Shown here piece after piece: positions 10,905 to 21,035 of a stretch of DNA of 64,000 nucleotides. The stretch is taken from assembly GCA_003339415.1 (NCBI GenBank), contig PDHQ01000005.1:1-64000 (forward strand), written 5' to 3'. The notes under the pieces are model-generated. The model saw only the letters and a list, made by a program, of their open reading frames with translations, ran no database searches and was not told the origin of the DNA. Position 1 is the first letter of the stretch. Every line of letters starts with the position of its first letter. Made by a program: the position numbers and the translations under genes. This DNA is from Ophiocordyceps camponoti-saundersi (nom. inval.) (Eukaryota > Ascomycota > Sordariomycetes > Hypocreales > Ophiocordycipitaceae).

Positions 10905-12279
10905 TCAAGCCATGAGCAACGCCGAGACCAAGGCAGTTGCCGCGGCCACGAGCACCGGTCTCCTCGCCAGCCCGCCCCCCGAAGCGTGCGTCCGCATCTC
11001 TTTCTTGGTCTCCGTCTGCATCTCCATTTTCATTTCCATCTCCGGCCCCGGCCCCGGCCCCGTCTTCGTCTCCGCGTCCGAGTCAGTGTCCGTCTCCATC
11101 TCCATCAACGTCGCATTCTTCAGCCGCTTGAGAGACAGGTCCGACAAATGTCCGCCGCTGGCGAGCTCAAAAAGCTCCTTGCCCAACCGGCGCAGAATGT
11201 CCGTCGACCGACCGGCCGGGCACATGACGACTTCCCAGCCGCCGCCCTTGGGGACGATAAATGTCGACTGCTGATCGTCAAAGGCGAAGCTGTAGGCGTC
11301 GGGACACACCGCCTTGACGGACGTGCTGTACCGCGACGGCTTGCAGATGCGGGGGTCGTGATACTTGCCGATGCAACAGTCCTTGTCCGCCCCCGTCGTG
11401 GCGCACGCGCTCTTGCACGGCGCAAACGCCGGTCTCTGCACCTGGTCGTCTGGATAGGGGTAGATGCCGCCGGCTGGCTCCGTCGGGGGAAAAGCGAGGT
11501 TCGGCCAGGGACACCATCCGCTGACGCTCTCGTTCGTCTCATTGGCCTCGAGAGGGACCGGGAACGAGGCGTTGGCATAAAAAGTGCCGTTAGGAGCCAC
11601 GGCAGCCAGCCAGCCGGCCGTCGCGATGCAGGCGCAGTTGGTCAGGTTGGGCGGGATGTAAGATGTGTTCTTGGCCGGGATGTAGACGATGCCCATCGGC
11701 AAGTTGTAGCCGTCCACCAAGGAGAGGTCGTAAAAGGTCTGCATGCCCTGGACACCGCCCGCGAGATTGAATTCGGCAAGCGTCGCCGGCGGTGCTCCCT
11801 AAGGCAGGTTCGAGAGCTGAATGTTAGCCAACATGCCCCGAGTTACGTGACGTGCGTTGACCCGACGAGGTTTGACATACGCTGAATACGTAGTCCAGTT
11901 TGGCGAAGCAGTCACCCGTCTTGCAGGCGCACGAGTTGCCGTTGACGGTGCAGTTCGTCCGGCCCCAGACGCGACCCTGCTAGTCGGCCGCGACCCATAG
12001 CGTTCGGTTCGTGCCCGGCTGTAGTTCAAAGCCGCCGGTGCCAGGGCCGGTGCCGGACTGCGTAGCGATGCCGGGCCATATCGTCGAGTCGCAGTTGTTG
12101 CTCACGACGAGGGGAACCTTTTCGTCCGACCCTCCAGGTGGACCTCGCTTCGCCGGCGGACCGTGCTTGGGATGTCTGGGATCGACCGGTCTTTGGCGTC
12201 GAGCGGGCCGAAGGTCGCCAGCGTCTGTCCCGGGTACGAGGGATCCGAGCGTGACAGCGACGAGGAGAAGTCGATTCAT
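10905..12279 (-). pseudogene. thaumatin-like protein gene with in-frame TAG
   Basis: Secreted thaumatin/PR-5-like fold, a family of beta-rich extracellular proteins with some glucanase-binding members. Exons 12279-11881 and 11798-10905 (82-nt intron GTATGT..CTTAG) would code for 429 residues: signal peptide MNRLLLVAVTLGSLVPGTDA, VVSNNCDSTIWPGIATQSG, GGFELQPGTNRTLWVAAD, then TAG at 11982-11980 (codon 100). Reading continues in frame as QGRVWGRTNCTVNGNSC and after the intron as GAPPATLAEFNLAGGVQ and FYDLSLVDGYNLPMGI, with cysteine-rich domain end and a hydrophobic GPI-type tail. The family has Trp at this site (ADWQGRVWGR), so TGG to TAG is the simplest reading. The frame is otherwise clean, so this is either a young null allele, a base-call error or a readthrough stop. 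Confidence 0.85.
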
Positions 12280-13379
12280 CGACTAATTGAATCGCGAAGA
12301 CCGATCCCGCGGCCGGCACATGTATTCTCGGAGTTGATTATCTCTCCACAAGCGGCCCGTTCGCAGGCGAGCGAACCCAGGCCGATCTCAGACACGATTG
12401 AAGGCAAGGAAACAAACCAATTTTTTTCCGATATAGAGAGCAGAGACGCGAGACTTAGTGACTAGCTATCATGTCGCGCGCCCTCCAACGCAGCGAAAGA
12501 CGGGTGCTCCGGGGCCGGAGAAGGGTGCCCAGACGTCCCTGTATCCCGGATCGTCCGAGGAGTTGCCTGTACCCGACGCGCAAGAGCGCAAGCAACAGCC
12601 TCGGCCGAATCACTCGGCCGGCGAGATCCGTGTCGACAAGGCGGGAGAAGGGAAGAAAAAAGAGCGACGAAATCTGAAGATGAAGTAAGATACTTGATAA
12701 ATCACTTGGCGTGGAAGGATGTCAGGTCGAGACGAGCTTCAGGGATAAATATATCGAGCCTGACCAGCAGGATGATGAAGATGGTGATGATGCCCAGTGT
12801 CGGTGACGGCGGCGGCGGTGGTGGCAGGGGAGGAGGAGCAGGAGGAGGAGAAGGGGGAGAAGGAACAACCGCCTGCCTGCGTCTTCATTACAGGTAGGTA
12901 CTAAGGGAGGAAGGTAGATATCTCTTCCTTCCACGGCTCGCTCCTCAGTCGCGCCTTACCGGCTCGTGCCTACCCAGGTCTTTACCTGAGTAGTACCTAC
13001 CTAGTGGGAGCGAACCACGCCTCACTGTCGTGGTCGTTATCGTTATCGTTATCGTTATCATCGTCGTCATCGTCATCGTCATCATCGTCGTCATCGTCGT
13101 CACCATCATCATCACCATCATCACGTGCGCGTCTCCATCAACGACCTTCTTCTTCTTCTCTCGGTATTTCATCTACCCTATGCCTTTTTTATTCTCCTTC
13201 CGCCTCTCCCAACAGTTGGGAGACAAGCAGCAAGTTGCCTATTGACATGCAACACAAGAGCCAATCCAACCATCGTCTGTCAGCGCTTGGATAGGTATCA
13301 TAGTCTGCTCTCATGTCGTCTCTAGGTAGTCAATGTCGTGATCGAGTGCAAAAGGGATCATCTTCCCCTTGTCCCCCCT
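12280..13379. other. intergenic with TCATCG microsatellite
   Basis: About 1.1 kb between two minus-strand genes. It contains GGA/GGT-rich DNA at 12800-12865 and a long CGTTAT/CATCGTCGTCAT repeat at about 13028-13125. No gene seen. Confidence 0.5.
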
Positions 13380-15820
13380 TTACCGGAATCGCGCACGACA
13401 TCGACCCATGACCTCGCCCTGACAGACCAGCTCTGCGCTGAACTCGGATCCGTCGAGCGTCAGGTAAATATCGAAGTAGACTCGGTAAAACGTTCCCTGG
13501 GGCGTATCCATCCTCTCAAAGTCCTTCTCGAGATTTTTGCGAGACAAGTCCGACGTCAGCGTGACGACCTCCTTGATGCCTGTTTTTGGATTGCCGTGGT
13601 CAGCACCTGCGCCATCGCCGGATCGTCAGAGTACTTACGCGGATCCTTGGTGTATTCCGGGCAGACGTCGTCGTCACAGGCATAGAGCACGTCTTCGTAC
13701 ATGAGCGTCGCGCCGGGCGCCACTTGTCGGAAAAAGGACACCTTGACCGGCTCGCCGTTCTTCACCTTCTGCCCCTTCTGCACAAAAATCTGCCGCGTAA
13801 ACTTGCAACGATCCTTGCCGTCGAGAGAGGGTACCCGGTAGGCCTCGGGGTGATAGCCCTCCTTGAACGGCTGCAACGTGGCCATGAGGTAGTGCCGGCG
13901 AGCGACCCGGTGCGTGACGATGCGCTCCGTGATACCCGCCGTTACCGCTCCCTTGACGATGGCCGCCACCGAGTCCATCGGCCGCACCACCTTGGCCTGG
14001 AATTGCGGCGGTACGTGCAGCTTGATCTGCTGGAACAGATACTCCGACGCGCCGAAGCCGCCGACAACCAGTATGTTCTGCAGCGTCCGGTTTTGTGCTT
14101 GGATGGCGATGATCTGGTTCCTTACCAGTTCCAAGATCCGGTTCACGACGGGCTCGAAGCACTGCAGGATTTCTTCATTGGTAAAGGTCATGTAGCCTTC
14201 CTCGATGCCGGCCTCGGGGAATTCGGCCTCGATGCCAACGTCTACCGCCCACTTCTGGCCGTTGTTGCGGAAGTCTGCTTTGATCCGGTTCTCAAAGTCC
14301 ATGATGCACTTGGCGTAGACACGGCCAGCCGTCTTGGAGCCATCGGGTAGCTTCATCTTGCGGATCTTGGTCCGCAGAATGTTGCTAAAGTTGCGGTTCA
14401 ATGCCGTCGAGCCGCACGAATCTCCAGAGCCTGCCGTGCACTCGGCGACGGTAAAGGGGTTCTCCTCCTCCATTTCGTACGCGATCAGATCCACGGTGCC
14501 GCCGCCACAGTCGACAATGAGCACGGCGTCGTGCACCTTGAGATTGAGCAGCCCGGTTTTGGAGCAGAACAGGGCGGCCGCCTCGGGCTCGGAAATGAGC
14601 GTCAGCCGGTTGTCGTTTTCGTCGCGGAGGAAGCCGGCCTGGATAGCGGCGGCGCGGGTAGCCGCCTTGCCGGCATCGTTCCAGATGGCAGGCACCGTCA
14701 GGTAGTAGCGGATGTTGCGCTCCTCTCGATTAAAGACCTCTCCGAGCGTCTTTTGCAGCGCCGACCGCATGGCTTGCCGAAGCTTGAACAGATAGTCGGC
14801 CGCCACGTCGATCTCCGACTTGCCCGGTGGCAGAGGAGGGAGGTTGATGGGGTCGATGTACGTGTTGCCGCTGAGCATCAGCTGCAGCTTGAACCACTCC
14901 ACCTTTTGCACCCCGGGCTTGGGATAGCCCGTGGGCGCCAGGGCATCGGCGATGTCGGGGCCCCATCCCACGACCTTTTGATACTGGTCGTAGTATAGAA
15001 CAGTCGGGATCTGTGACGGCCGCGGGTCAGCATCGACGACGCCGTCGGGAGCTCCTCGTCCGGCCCAACCTTTTGCTTGGTGTAGGAGCCGGCACCGGGC
15101 CACTCAGAGATGATGTCTTCCTTGGCCTCGTTGTTAGTCGCAAAGGCGAAGGCGACTCCGGAGAAGGTGGTGCCCTGTTCGAGACGAGAGAGAGAGAGCG
15201 TCAGTACAGCGATGAAGACGAGGCGGGGGAGGAAGAGGAGGAGGAGGAGGAGGAGGAGGAATAGGGCATCTGCTGACAAAGTCAATGCCGACAATCAGCT
15301 GGGCCTTGCTCTTGCTGGCTCCCTCGACCTCGGCGGCAGCGTTTGTGCGGGGAAACTGTTGGGTTACAGGCGGTGGGCCAGTTGGAGGATAGCCCGTCGG
15401 GCCGCCGAAACCAGGAGGGCCTCCGGCAGGAGGGGCGCCTCCCATTGTGGGGGGGGCCATGTTGAGCGGATAGGCGGTGGGAGCGCCTGTATTGATGGGG
15501 GGCGGACCGCCGACCATTTGGGAGGGCGGAGTGCGGCTGTGGCCTTGTTGATGAGGACTCGACCGATCGACGGGAGCATAGTTTGCCGAATAGCTGGGCG
15601 GGCGGTTGCCCGGCGTCGGATGATTCATCGGAAGGCTGGTGGTCGACGAGGCGGCGCCGAGCGGAGGCGTGGGGCCCGGCAGGGAGATCTGCTGCTGCGA
15701 TATCTGGCCCGGCGGGGGTGTGCTGGAGGGAGGGACCCCCTCGACCGTCGTTTGGATGCTGGCGGCTGATTTGCGTTTCCCGAAACCGAAGGCCTTGAGG
15801 CGGGAATTCCTCGAGCTCAT
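13380..15820 (-). CDS. Hsp70-superfamily ATPase-domain protein
   Basis: Divergent member of the actin/Hsp70 ATPase fold, of the fungal group related to HSPA12, without a recognisable Hsp70 substrate domain. Four exons: 15820-15278, 15174-15070, 15010-13639, 13579-13380; introns of 103, 59 and 59 nt; 739 aa. The first about 160 residues are Pro/Gly/Ser-rich and presumably disordered. Nucleotide-binding motifs follow: phosphate-1 GIDFGTTFSGVAFA across the first junction, connect/phosphate-2 AVLIVDCGGGTVDLIAYEM, and adenosine-binding ILVVGGFGASEYLFQQI. The final exon continues IKEVVTLTSDLSRKNLEKDF. Frames agree at each junction. The cellular role of this group in fungi is unknown; stress or signalling functions are only guesses. 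Confidence 0.92.
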
Positions 15821-16573
15821 AAGGAAAGCGGAATGGGGGAAGAAGTGAAAGGATGTTGGATTGGTTGTGGAGGCGCCGCTGGGGGAACGTCCCTAGTAGG
15901 AAGACAGGCAAAACGGGCAGGGAAGAGGAGGGAGGGAGGGGGGAGGGTGGGCCAGGGCGAGGCTCGAGAGAGAGGGAAGACGGAGTCGGGGGCCCGGGTC
16001 AGAAATTAGCTGATGGGCTCTGGCTTGCTGCTGGCCCCAGCTCGCTTAAAGGCCGCAGTTGAGTGAGAGAGAGACAGTGAGAGAGAGTGAGAGGGGAGCT
16101 TTGGGCGAGGGCGGTGGGTGGCGTGGTGCTAAAAAACACACACAGCGCACACGCAGACGCAGACGCAGACACACACAGGCAGACAGACACACACACACAC
16201 ACACACGCACGCACGCACACACGCACACACACAGAAGGAGACGAAGAAGACGAAGAAGTAGAAGAAGGACAAGGCAGAGAAGAGATGGAAGCAGATCAGA
16301 CAAGAAATGATGCGAAACAAACGCCCTGCGAATAGAAAGACGGCGAATTCCACATGGGACTGCCACCGAGTCCACCGATAAGGGGGAGGGATAGTTGAAC
16401 GGTGAACTGGTGCGGCTGACGTTGCGTGTGTCTGTATGCGTGTGTGTGTGTGTGTGTGTGAGTGTGTGGGAGGGGGAGGTTGGGATCCCTCTCAAGTGCA
16501 ATATACATAGGTTATAACACCTGCTGCCGTCCGGGGTTGGAAAGGGAGGGAGGAGACGATTTGTCGATGGTGG

Positions 16574-16613
<40 letters not shown>

Positions 16614-17061
16614 CTTCTCCCTCTCTCTTGTGGGCAACAAAAAAAACACACACAAGTCATTACGTCTCTTGCTCGACAGCAATGAGGCTGGAGCGGATGA
16701 TTGATGGCTGCATCCTATTCCTACCTACCTACCTACTAACCTAGGATCAGCCACAGGTGGTAGGTAGGTAGTAGGTAGGTGGGTGGCTACGGATAGTCAC
16801 ACCCGACAGCACGGGAGGGACGCGGAACTCAAGCCTACCCGTGAGGCAATCGTGAAACTTGCCCAAACCCCATCCAGTCCATCTCCTCCTCCTCTACAAC
16901 TCTGCCTCGCAACTCAAGCAATATGTAACGGCCTCCTCTCCTTCTACATACATACATACATATCCACCACCCTTTACCTTGCTGCTGCACGCGGTACCTG
17001 CTTTGCTCTGGCTACGCCCGGACCGAGGTCGGCCCCTCCCTCTCCCTCCCTTCCCCCCCCC

Positions 17062-17103
<42 letters not shown>

Positions 17104-17597
17104 ACCCCCACCCCCCCCGCCCCCCCCCCCCCGACCCGGCTCGCNNNNNNNNNNCCCCCCCCCTTTCCCCCGGCCCCGCCCCGGGCCCCCCTTTCCCCCG
17201 CCCCCCCCCCGCCCCGGGCGGGCCCCCCCCCCCCCCCCCCTCCCCCCCCCCCCCCCCCCCCCCCCCCCCTTCACTCTGGCCCGCGGCTCAAACTCCCCGT
17301 CAGCTCAGCACTGCCCTCCCAGATGCTGCTGACGTCTTCCACTCCCTCTTCTTCCCCTCTCCCTCTCGTCGCACAAAACGATCAACGCCACCGAAAAGTG
17401 AGGAAAAAGAAACGACAGTGACAACGGAAGGGGGGAGGCGAGAGAAAAAAAAAACAGAGCGTGTATAGCCTTTGCCAGCCTCCTTGATCGCCCCTTGCAT
17501 CCCGGCAGCTGGTTACATACGGTCATTCATACACACGACTTGCTCACATACCAAGATAACTTACACACGAACAAACGAGGCTTTGCGGCGCCCGATC
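15821..17597. other. microsatellite-rich spacer with assembly gap
   Basis: About 1.8 kb with no supportable gene: GA/GGA-rich (15920-16095), a CA-rich microsatellite (about 16136-16232), GT (16438-16460), CT (16577-16608), ACCT/AGGT motifs (16720-16780), then long poly-C around ten N (17145-17154). Open frames across the poly-C are artefacts of homopolymer translation. Confidence 0.7.
17055..17272. other. poly-C tracts flanking N gap 17145-17154
   Basis: Roughly 200 bases of almost pure C with occasional A, G and T on both sides of ten N. Best read as unreliable sequence around a scaffold gap. No gene should be called through it. Confidence 0.85.
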
Positions 17598-18569
17598 ATG
17601 TTCGCTACGCAGCATTATCGCGACGTCATGCACGACACCGGCCGGAAGCGGCTGAGGGACGATGATGAGCCCATTCTCGGCGAGCATCGCAAAGTATGTT
17701 GTTGCTGTGTCCCACCACCACCACCACCTCCTCCTCCTCCGGGGCTCTTGATGCTGACGCTTCCCTTCCCTCCCCTCCAGAAGCGACTCCAAGCTCTGCC
17801 TATCCGATCATCACCCAAACAGGCCCAACAATGGCCTTCGTCATCGACGAGCTGTCCCGAAGTTGTACCGCGCCTCCACTTCTCGTCGCTGCCGTCATCG
17901 GCCGTCATGGACATGGAGATGGCCGACGACGTGCCGGCCTTATCGTCGTTGCCCTACCGGGCCGAACAGAGCCAGTCGGAAATGGACGTCTGCGACCGAG
18001 ACTCCATCGGCCGCATGCCTACCCCAATTCAGCCCAGCTTCGCCGCACAGGTCCGCGGCCAGCACTGCGAATGGGCTGGTCCCGGTCCCGCGCTCAAGGC
18101 GCCCCACGGTATCGTCAACATGGGCCATCACCAGACAGGCTTCTCCTCGGACGTGTGTATCCCTCGTGCGCTGGCCAGCGCGCCCCCGGACTGGCAGTCG
18201 GTCCATAACAACCGCCGTCTGCCATCACCGATATCCGAGAACGGCGACGCCTCGTCCATGATGGTCGATGACGGTGATGACGAAGACGACGGACGCAAAA
18301 ATACCGTCCCTCCTCCTCTCATACGCTGCTCGTCTGCCGACGCCATGCATCATCCCAATGCCCCCATGTGCTCCGACGTCTGCCACGAGTCCGGTCCGAT
18401 GTCGCCCTCGCCCGGCCGCAGCAGAGGTCACGTCCGGAGCAAACATACAGTCAACTCGTGGACTTGGCAACCCGGCATGAAAAAGAGCTTCAGTATAGGA
18501 TACCGTCCCGACTGCGAAAAGTGCAGGCTCAAGGTTCCGGGCCACTTCAACCACATCATCATCTCCTAG
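17598..18569 (+). CDS. conserved fungal protein of unknown function
   Basis: Not assignable to a named function. Exons 17598-17693 and 17781-18569 give 294 aa. The 87-nt intron (GTATGT, TGCTGAC branch, CTCCAG) is stopless and 3n, so the unspliced frame also stays open and would insert a proline run. The start MFATQHYRDVMHDTGRKR is the first ATG giving a plausible N terminus. Most of the chain is low-complexity and rich in Ser, Pro and Asp (MVDDGDDEDDGRK). The C terminus is compact and looks conserved: SFSIGYRPDCEKCRLKVPGH followed by FNHIIIS, with a CxxC pair that could bind metal. I recall similar C-terminal motifs in uncharacterised filamentous-fungal proteins. The basic, disordered composition suggests a regulatory or nuclear protein, but that is inference. 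Confidence 0.8.
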   Translation: MFATQHYRDVMHDTGRKRLRDDDEPILGEHRKVCCCCVPPPPPPPPPPGLLMLTLPFPPLQKRLQALPIRSSPKQAQQWPSSSTSCPEVVPRLHFSSLPSSAVMDMEMADDVPALSSLPYRAEQSQSEMDVCDRDSIGRMPTPIQPSFAAQVRGQHCEWAGPGPALKAPHGIVNMGHHQTGFSSDVCIPRALASAPPDWQSVHNNRRLPSPISENGDASSMMVDDGDDEDDGRKNTVPPPLIRCSSADAMHHPNAPMCSDVCHESGPMSPSPGRSRGHVRSKHTVNSWTWQPGMKKSFSIGYRPDCEKCRLKVPGHFNHIIIS

Positions 18570-19109
18570 GGCCACGAGACTCTACTGGTCGATGCCGCCC
18601 GCGAACCCGACCTGTGGTACACTGCTGTGAGGCCGCGTCGGAGACTGCTTCGCCTGCTGCAGGCCAGCGACCGCTGAAACAAGTTACCTCACCACTGCTA
18701 CCGACCCGCGAGTTGGGTAGAATATTGCTCGAAGCGAGAGACTGACGTTGATACGAGCGGACGGGTCTCTTTTTCCTTTTCCTAATCATCCTTCTTTGTC
18801 CAACCGGTTTCAAGCCTTCAGACGCTCATATCGGGGAGAAGCTTGAAATAAGCAGGCTGAAGCGCGTTGTCAAATAGCGACTTCTCGTTCCCATCATTAT
18901 CCAATGCGGATCGACCGCTCACATTGTACCTCTTGTAGCTGTAAGTTTATAATGCGAGGGCCTGGGGCTCTCGACTTACACCGTCGTCTGTCGGACACTG
19001 CTCCTCGAGACGATGTCTCTCGGTAGGCGTAGACGCCTTGACAATGAGTTTTAGATATGACGACGATGAGGAAAGGGGCTCGCGATCCCGAGTCCCGGTG
19101 AAAAGGCCA
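18570..19109. other. convergent intergenic spacer
   Basis: About 540 bp between the ends of two convergent genes. No gene or strong repeat seen. Confidence 0.5.
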
Positions 19110-19776
19110 TCAGACCATCTCAGGTGAACCATTGCGCGCCCTTTTCAGGCTCACTTTGACGCCGTCTCTGCACGTGGTGGCGAGGGCATCGACGCCGACC
19201 CAGTCGCGCTCTCCCCGGCCGTCGATGGTCTCGAAGGTCTGCGCCATCCGAGCGACGACGTACTGTATCTCGGTCAGAGCCAGCTGTTCTGTCGAACGGA
19301 ACGGGAGGCAAAAAGAAAAAGGTCAGCATATCATATCATATCATATCATGGAAAAAGAAGTTGTTCTCGTTCGTCTCTTATATCTCTGCTCTTCTAAACC
19401 CTCCGGCTCCGGAATGAATGAACTCACGGCCGATGCAAACCCTCGGCCCTCCGCTAAAGGGCAAAAAGGCCCATCCCGGCCTGAGGTTCATCCAGCGCTC
19501 TGGCTCGAAGGCTTCCGGTCGGGTGCCGAAGACGGGCTCTTGGCGGTGCAGGGCGTACACGTTGTACATTACGACGACGCCCTTTCGGACTAGGAGCGGC
19601 GAGTTTCCGTCTGGGCCGCCTCCTCGGGGGAGGGTCGTGTCGCGCGTGGCTTCGCGGGCGTTGGTGGGGATGGGGGGGTGGAGGCGGAGGGCTGTTGTTG
19701 GTCGTCGTTCGGGGTTGTGTCAGTTTCTATGGGGTTGCTTGGCTTTTGGAGAGGGAGGCGGAAGATATGCGCGGGA

Positions 19777-19852
<76 letters not shown>

Positions 19853-21035
19853 TAAAGAGAGAGAGAGAGAGAGAGAGAAAACAGGGATCGAAAGACTCAC
19901 ATTCGTTGACGCACCAGCGCAGGTAACGCATCTGCCTCAACTGCACCACCGTCGGAGGCACCCCCTCGTCCCCGACGACGGCCATGACGTCCTCACGCAA
20001 CCTCGCATAGACGTCCGGATGTCTGGCCAGGACGAAGAAGAGGTTACTGAGGACGCAGGCGGTAGTATCGCGGCTGGCGACGAGCATATGCAGCAACTGA
20101 TCGCGCAAAAGTCCATCATCGACCGTCACGGCCGCCAACTCCGCCAGCAGTGTTTTTCTTCTCCCCTCCCTTCCTCCTCTCCCTTCCTCTCCCCCTCTCT
20201 GACTCTTCGTCTTCGAAAGAGCGTCGACAATGAACTCTCGTACCCGTCTGTATAAGCGCCGCTTCGCTCCAAGGGTGCCACCGAGACAGAATCGTAGATG
20301 CTGCAGCGGACCGAGTCGCAACCTCTTGACGACTTCTTTCGAGCACGTGGTGTAGTCTTGGAGGAAGGTCTCTTCAGATGAGAGATTCTCGCCGATGCCC
20401 ATTAGGAAATCACCGGCGAAATCCATGGTTAGACGGAAGAAGAGAGACTGTAGATGGACGACGACTTCATCTCCTGATCCGTCGACGCTCTCATCCAAGA
20501 CGGAGGCTTTGAAATGCCTCTCCAACGACTCCAACATCTGACCTTGCCCATCCAACCTCCCCAACGCAGTCCTCAAAGCAGCCCTAGCAGCCATCCACTC
20601 GGACCCATCAAGAGCGAATATCCCCCTCCCAAGAAACGAGCCGACAGCAGCCTTCCTCAACGAAGGCAAAGCGAAGTCACCAAACGCCGCCCCCGAAAGC
20701 ATGTGCTTGATATTGACCGCGTCACAGGTGTAGAGCACTTCCCACGACCACCTCTTCTCCGCGTATGTGGGACCGAGTTGACGGAAAGCCCTGAGGGAGG
20801 AATCGAGGTAGGATTCTCGCTTGCGTCGTGGCAGTATCGCGTCGGAGATGAAGTCTAGTCCTAGGATGGGGTCTCGTACTGGTGCGAGGCTGGCTGGGTC
20901 GAGACAGCCGTTTTGAAGGCGGAAACGACGGCGGGAGAGCCTTTGACGGAGGTGGCGGAGGATGATGAGGCTTAGGCAGAGGAGGGGGAGGGCTGTGGAT
21001 AGGGGGAGGAGGGTTGTTGATTTGTTTAGTAACAT
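19110..21035 (-). CDS. cytochrome P450 monooxygenase
   Basis: Haem-thiolate monooxygenase anchored in the ER by an N-terminal hydrophobic segment (about residues 8-27). Exons 21035-19901, 19691-19428 and 19288-19110 give 525 aa. The I-helix oxygen-binding motif ASRDTT lies near residues 320-325, the K-helix ExxR (E378-S-L-R381) is created across the first junction, the PERF-type region reads FEPERWM, and the haem loop [10 protein letters not shown] ends with ligand Cys464; splicing continues as [15 protein letters not shown]. The pattern resembles the CYP52-type clan of fatty-acid and alkane hydroxylases, but I cannot fix the family or substrate. Intron 1 (209 nt) carries a ~100-nt GA microsatellite. 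The gene is divergent from the NRPS-like gene at 23 kb, which suggests a joint pathway. Confidence 0.95.
19780..19881. repeat. GA microsatellite inside P450 intron 1
   Basis: About 100 nt of nearly pure GA on the plus strand (CT on the coding strand), lying between the donor (19900) and acceptor (19692) of P450 intron 1. Length changes here would alter the spacing of splice signals but not the protein. Confidence 0.9.

Noticed and set aside
11799..11801. Second in-frame TAG in the thaumatin-like gene
   Set aside because: It is the CTTAG acceptor of the 11799-11880 intron; splicing gives FSGAPPATLAEF in frame, so it is not a lesion.
10791..11885. Plus-strand 364-codon frame
   Set aside because: It lies antisense over the thaumatin-like gene and its Arg/Leu-rich product has no family features; it is a GC-driven shadow.
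13028..13125. CRISPR-like array
   Set aside because: Short CATCG/CGTTAT tandem units without unique spacers: a microsatellite in a eukaryotic genome.
13586..14350. Plus-strand 254-codon frame
   Set aside because: Antisense to Hsp70-fold exon 3; no domain, and the minus strand is clearly coding.
16859..17332. Poly-proline and poly-glycine frames over the N gap
   Set aside because: They are translations of poly-C across an assembly gap, not genes.
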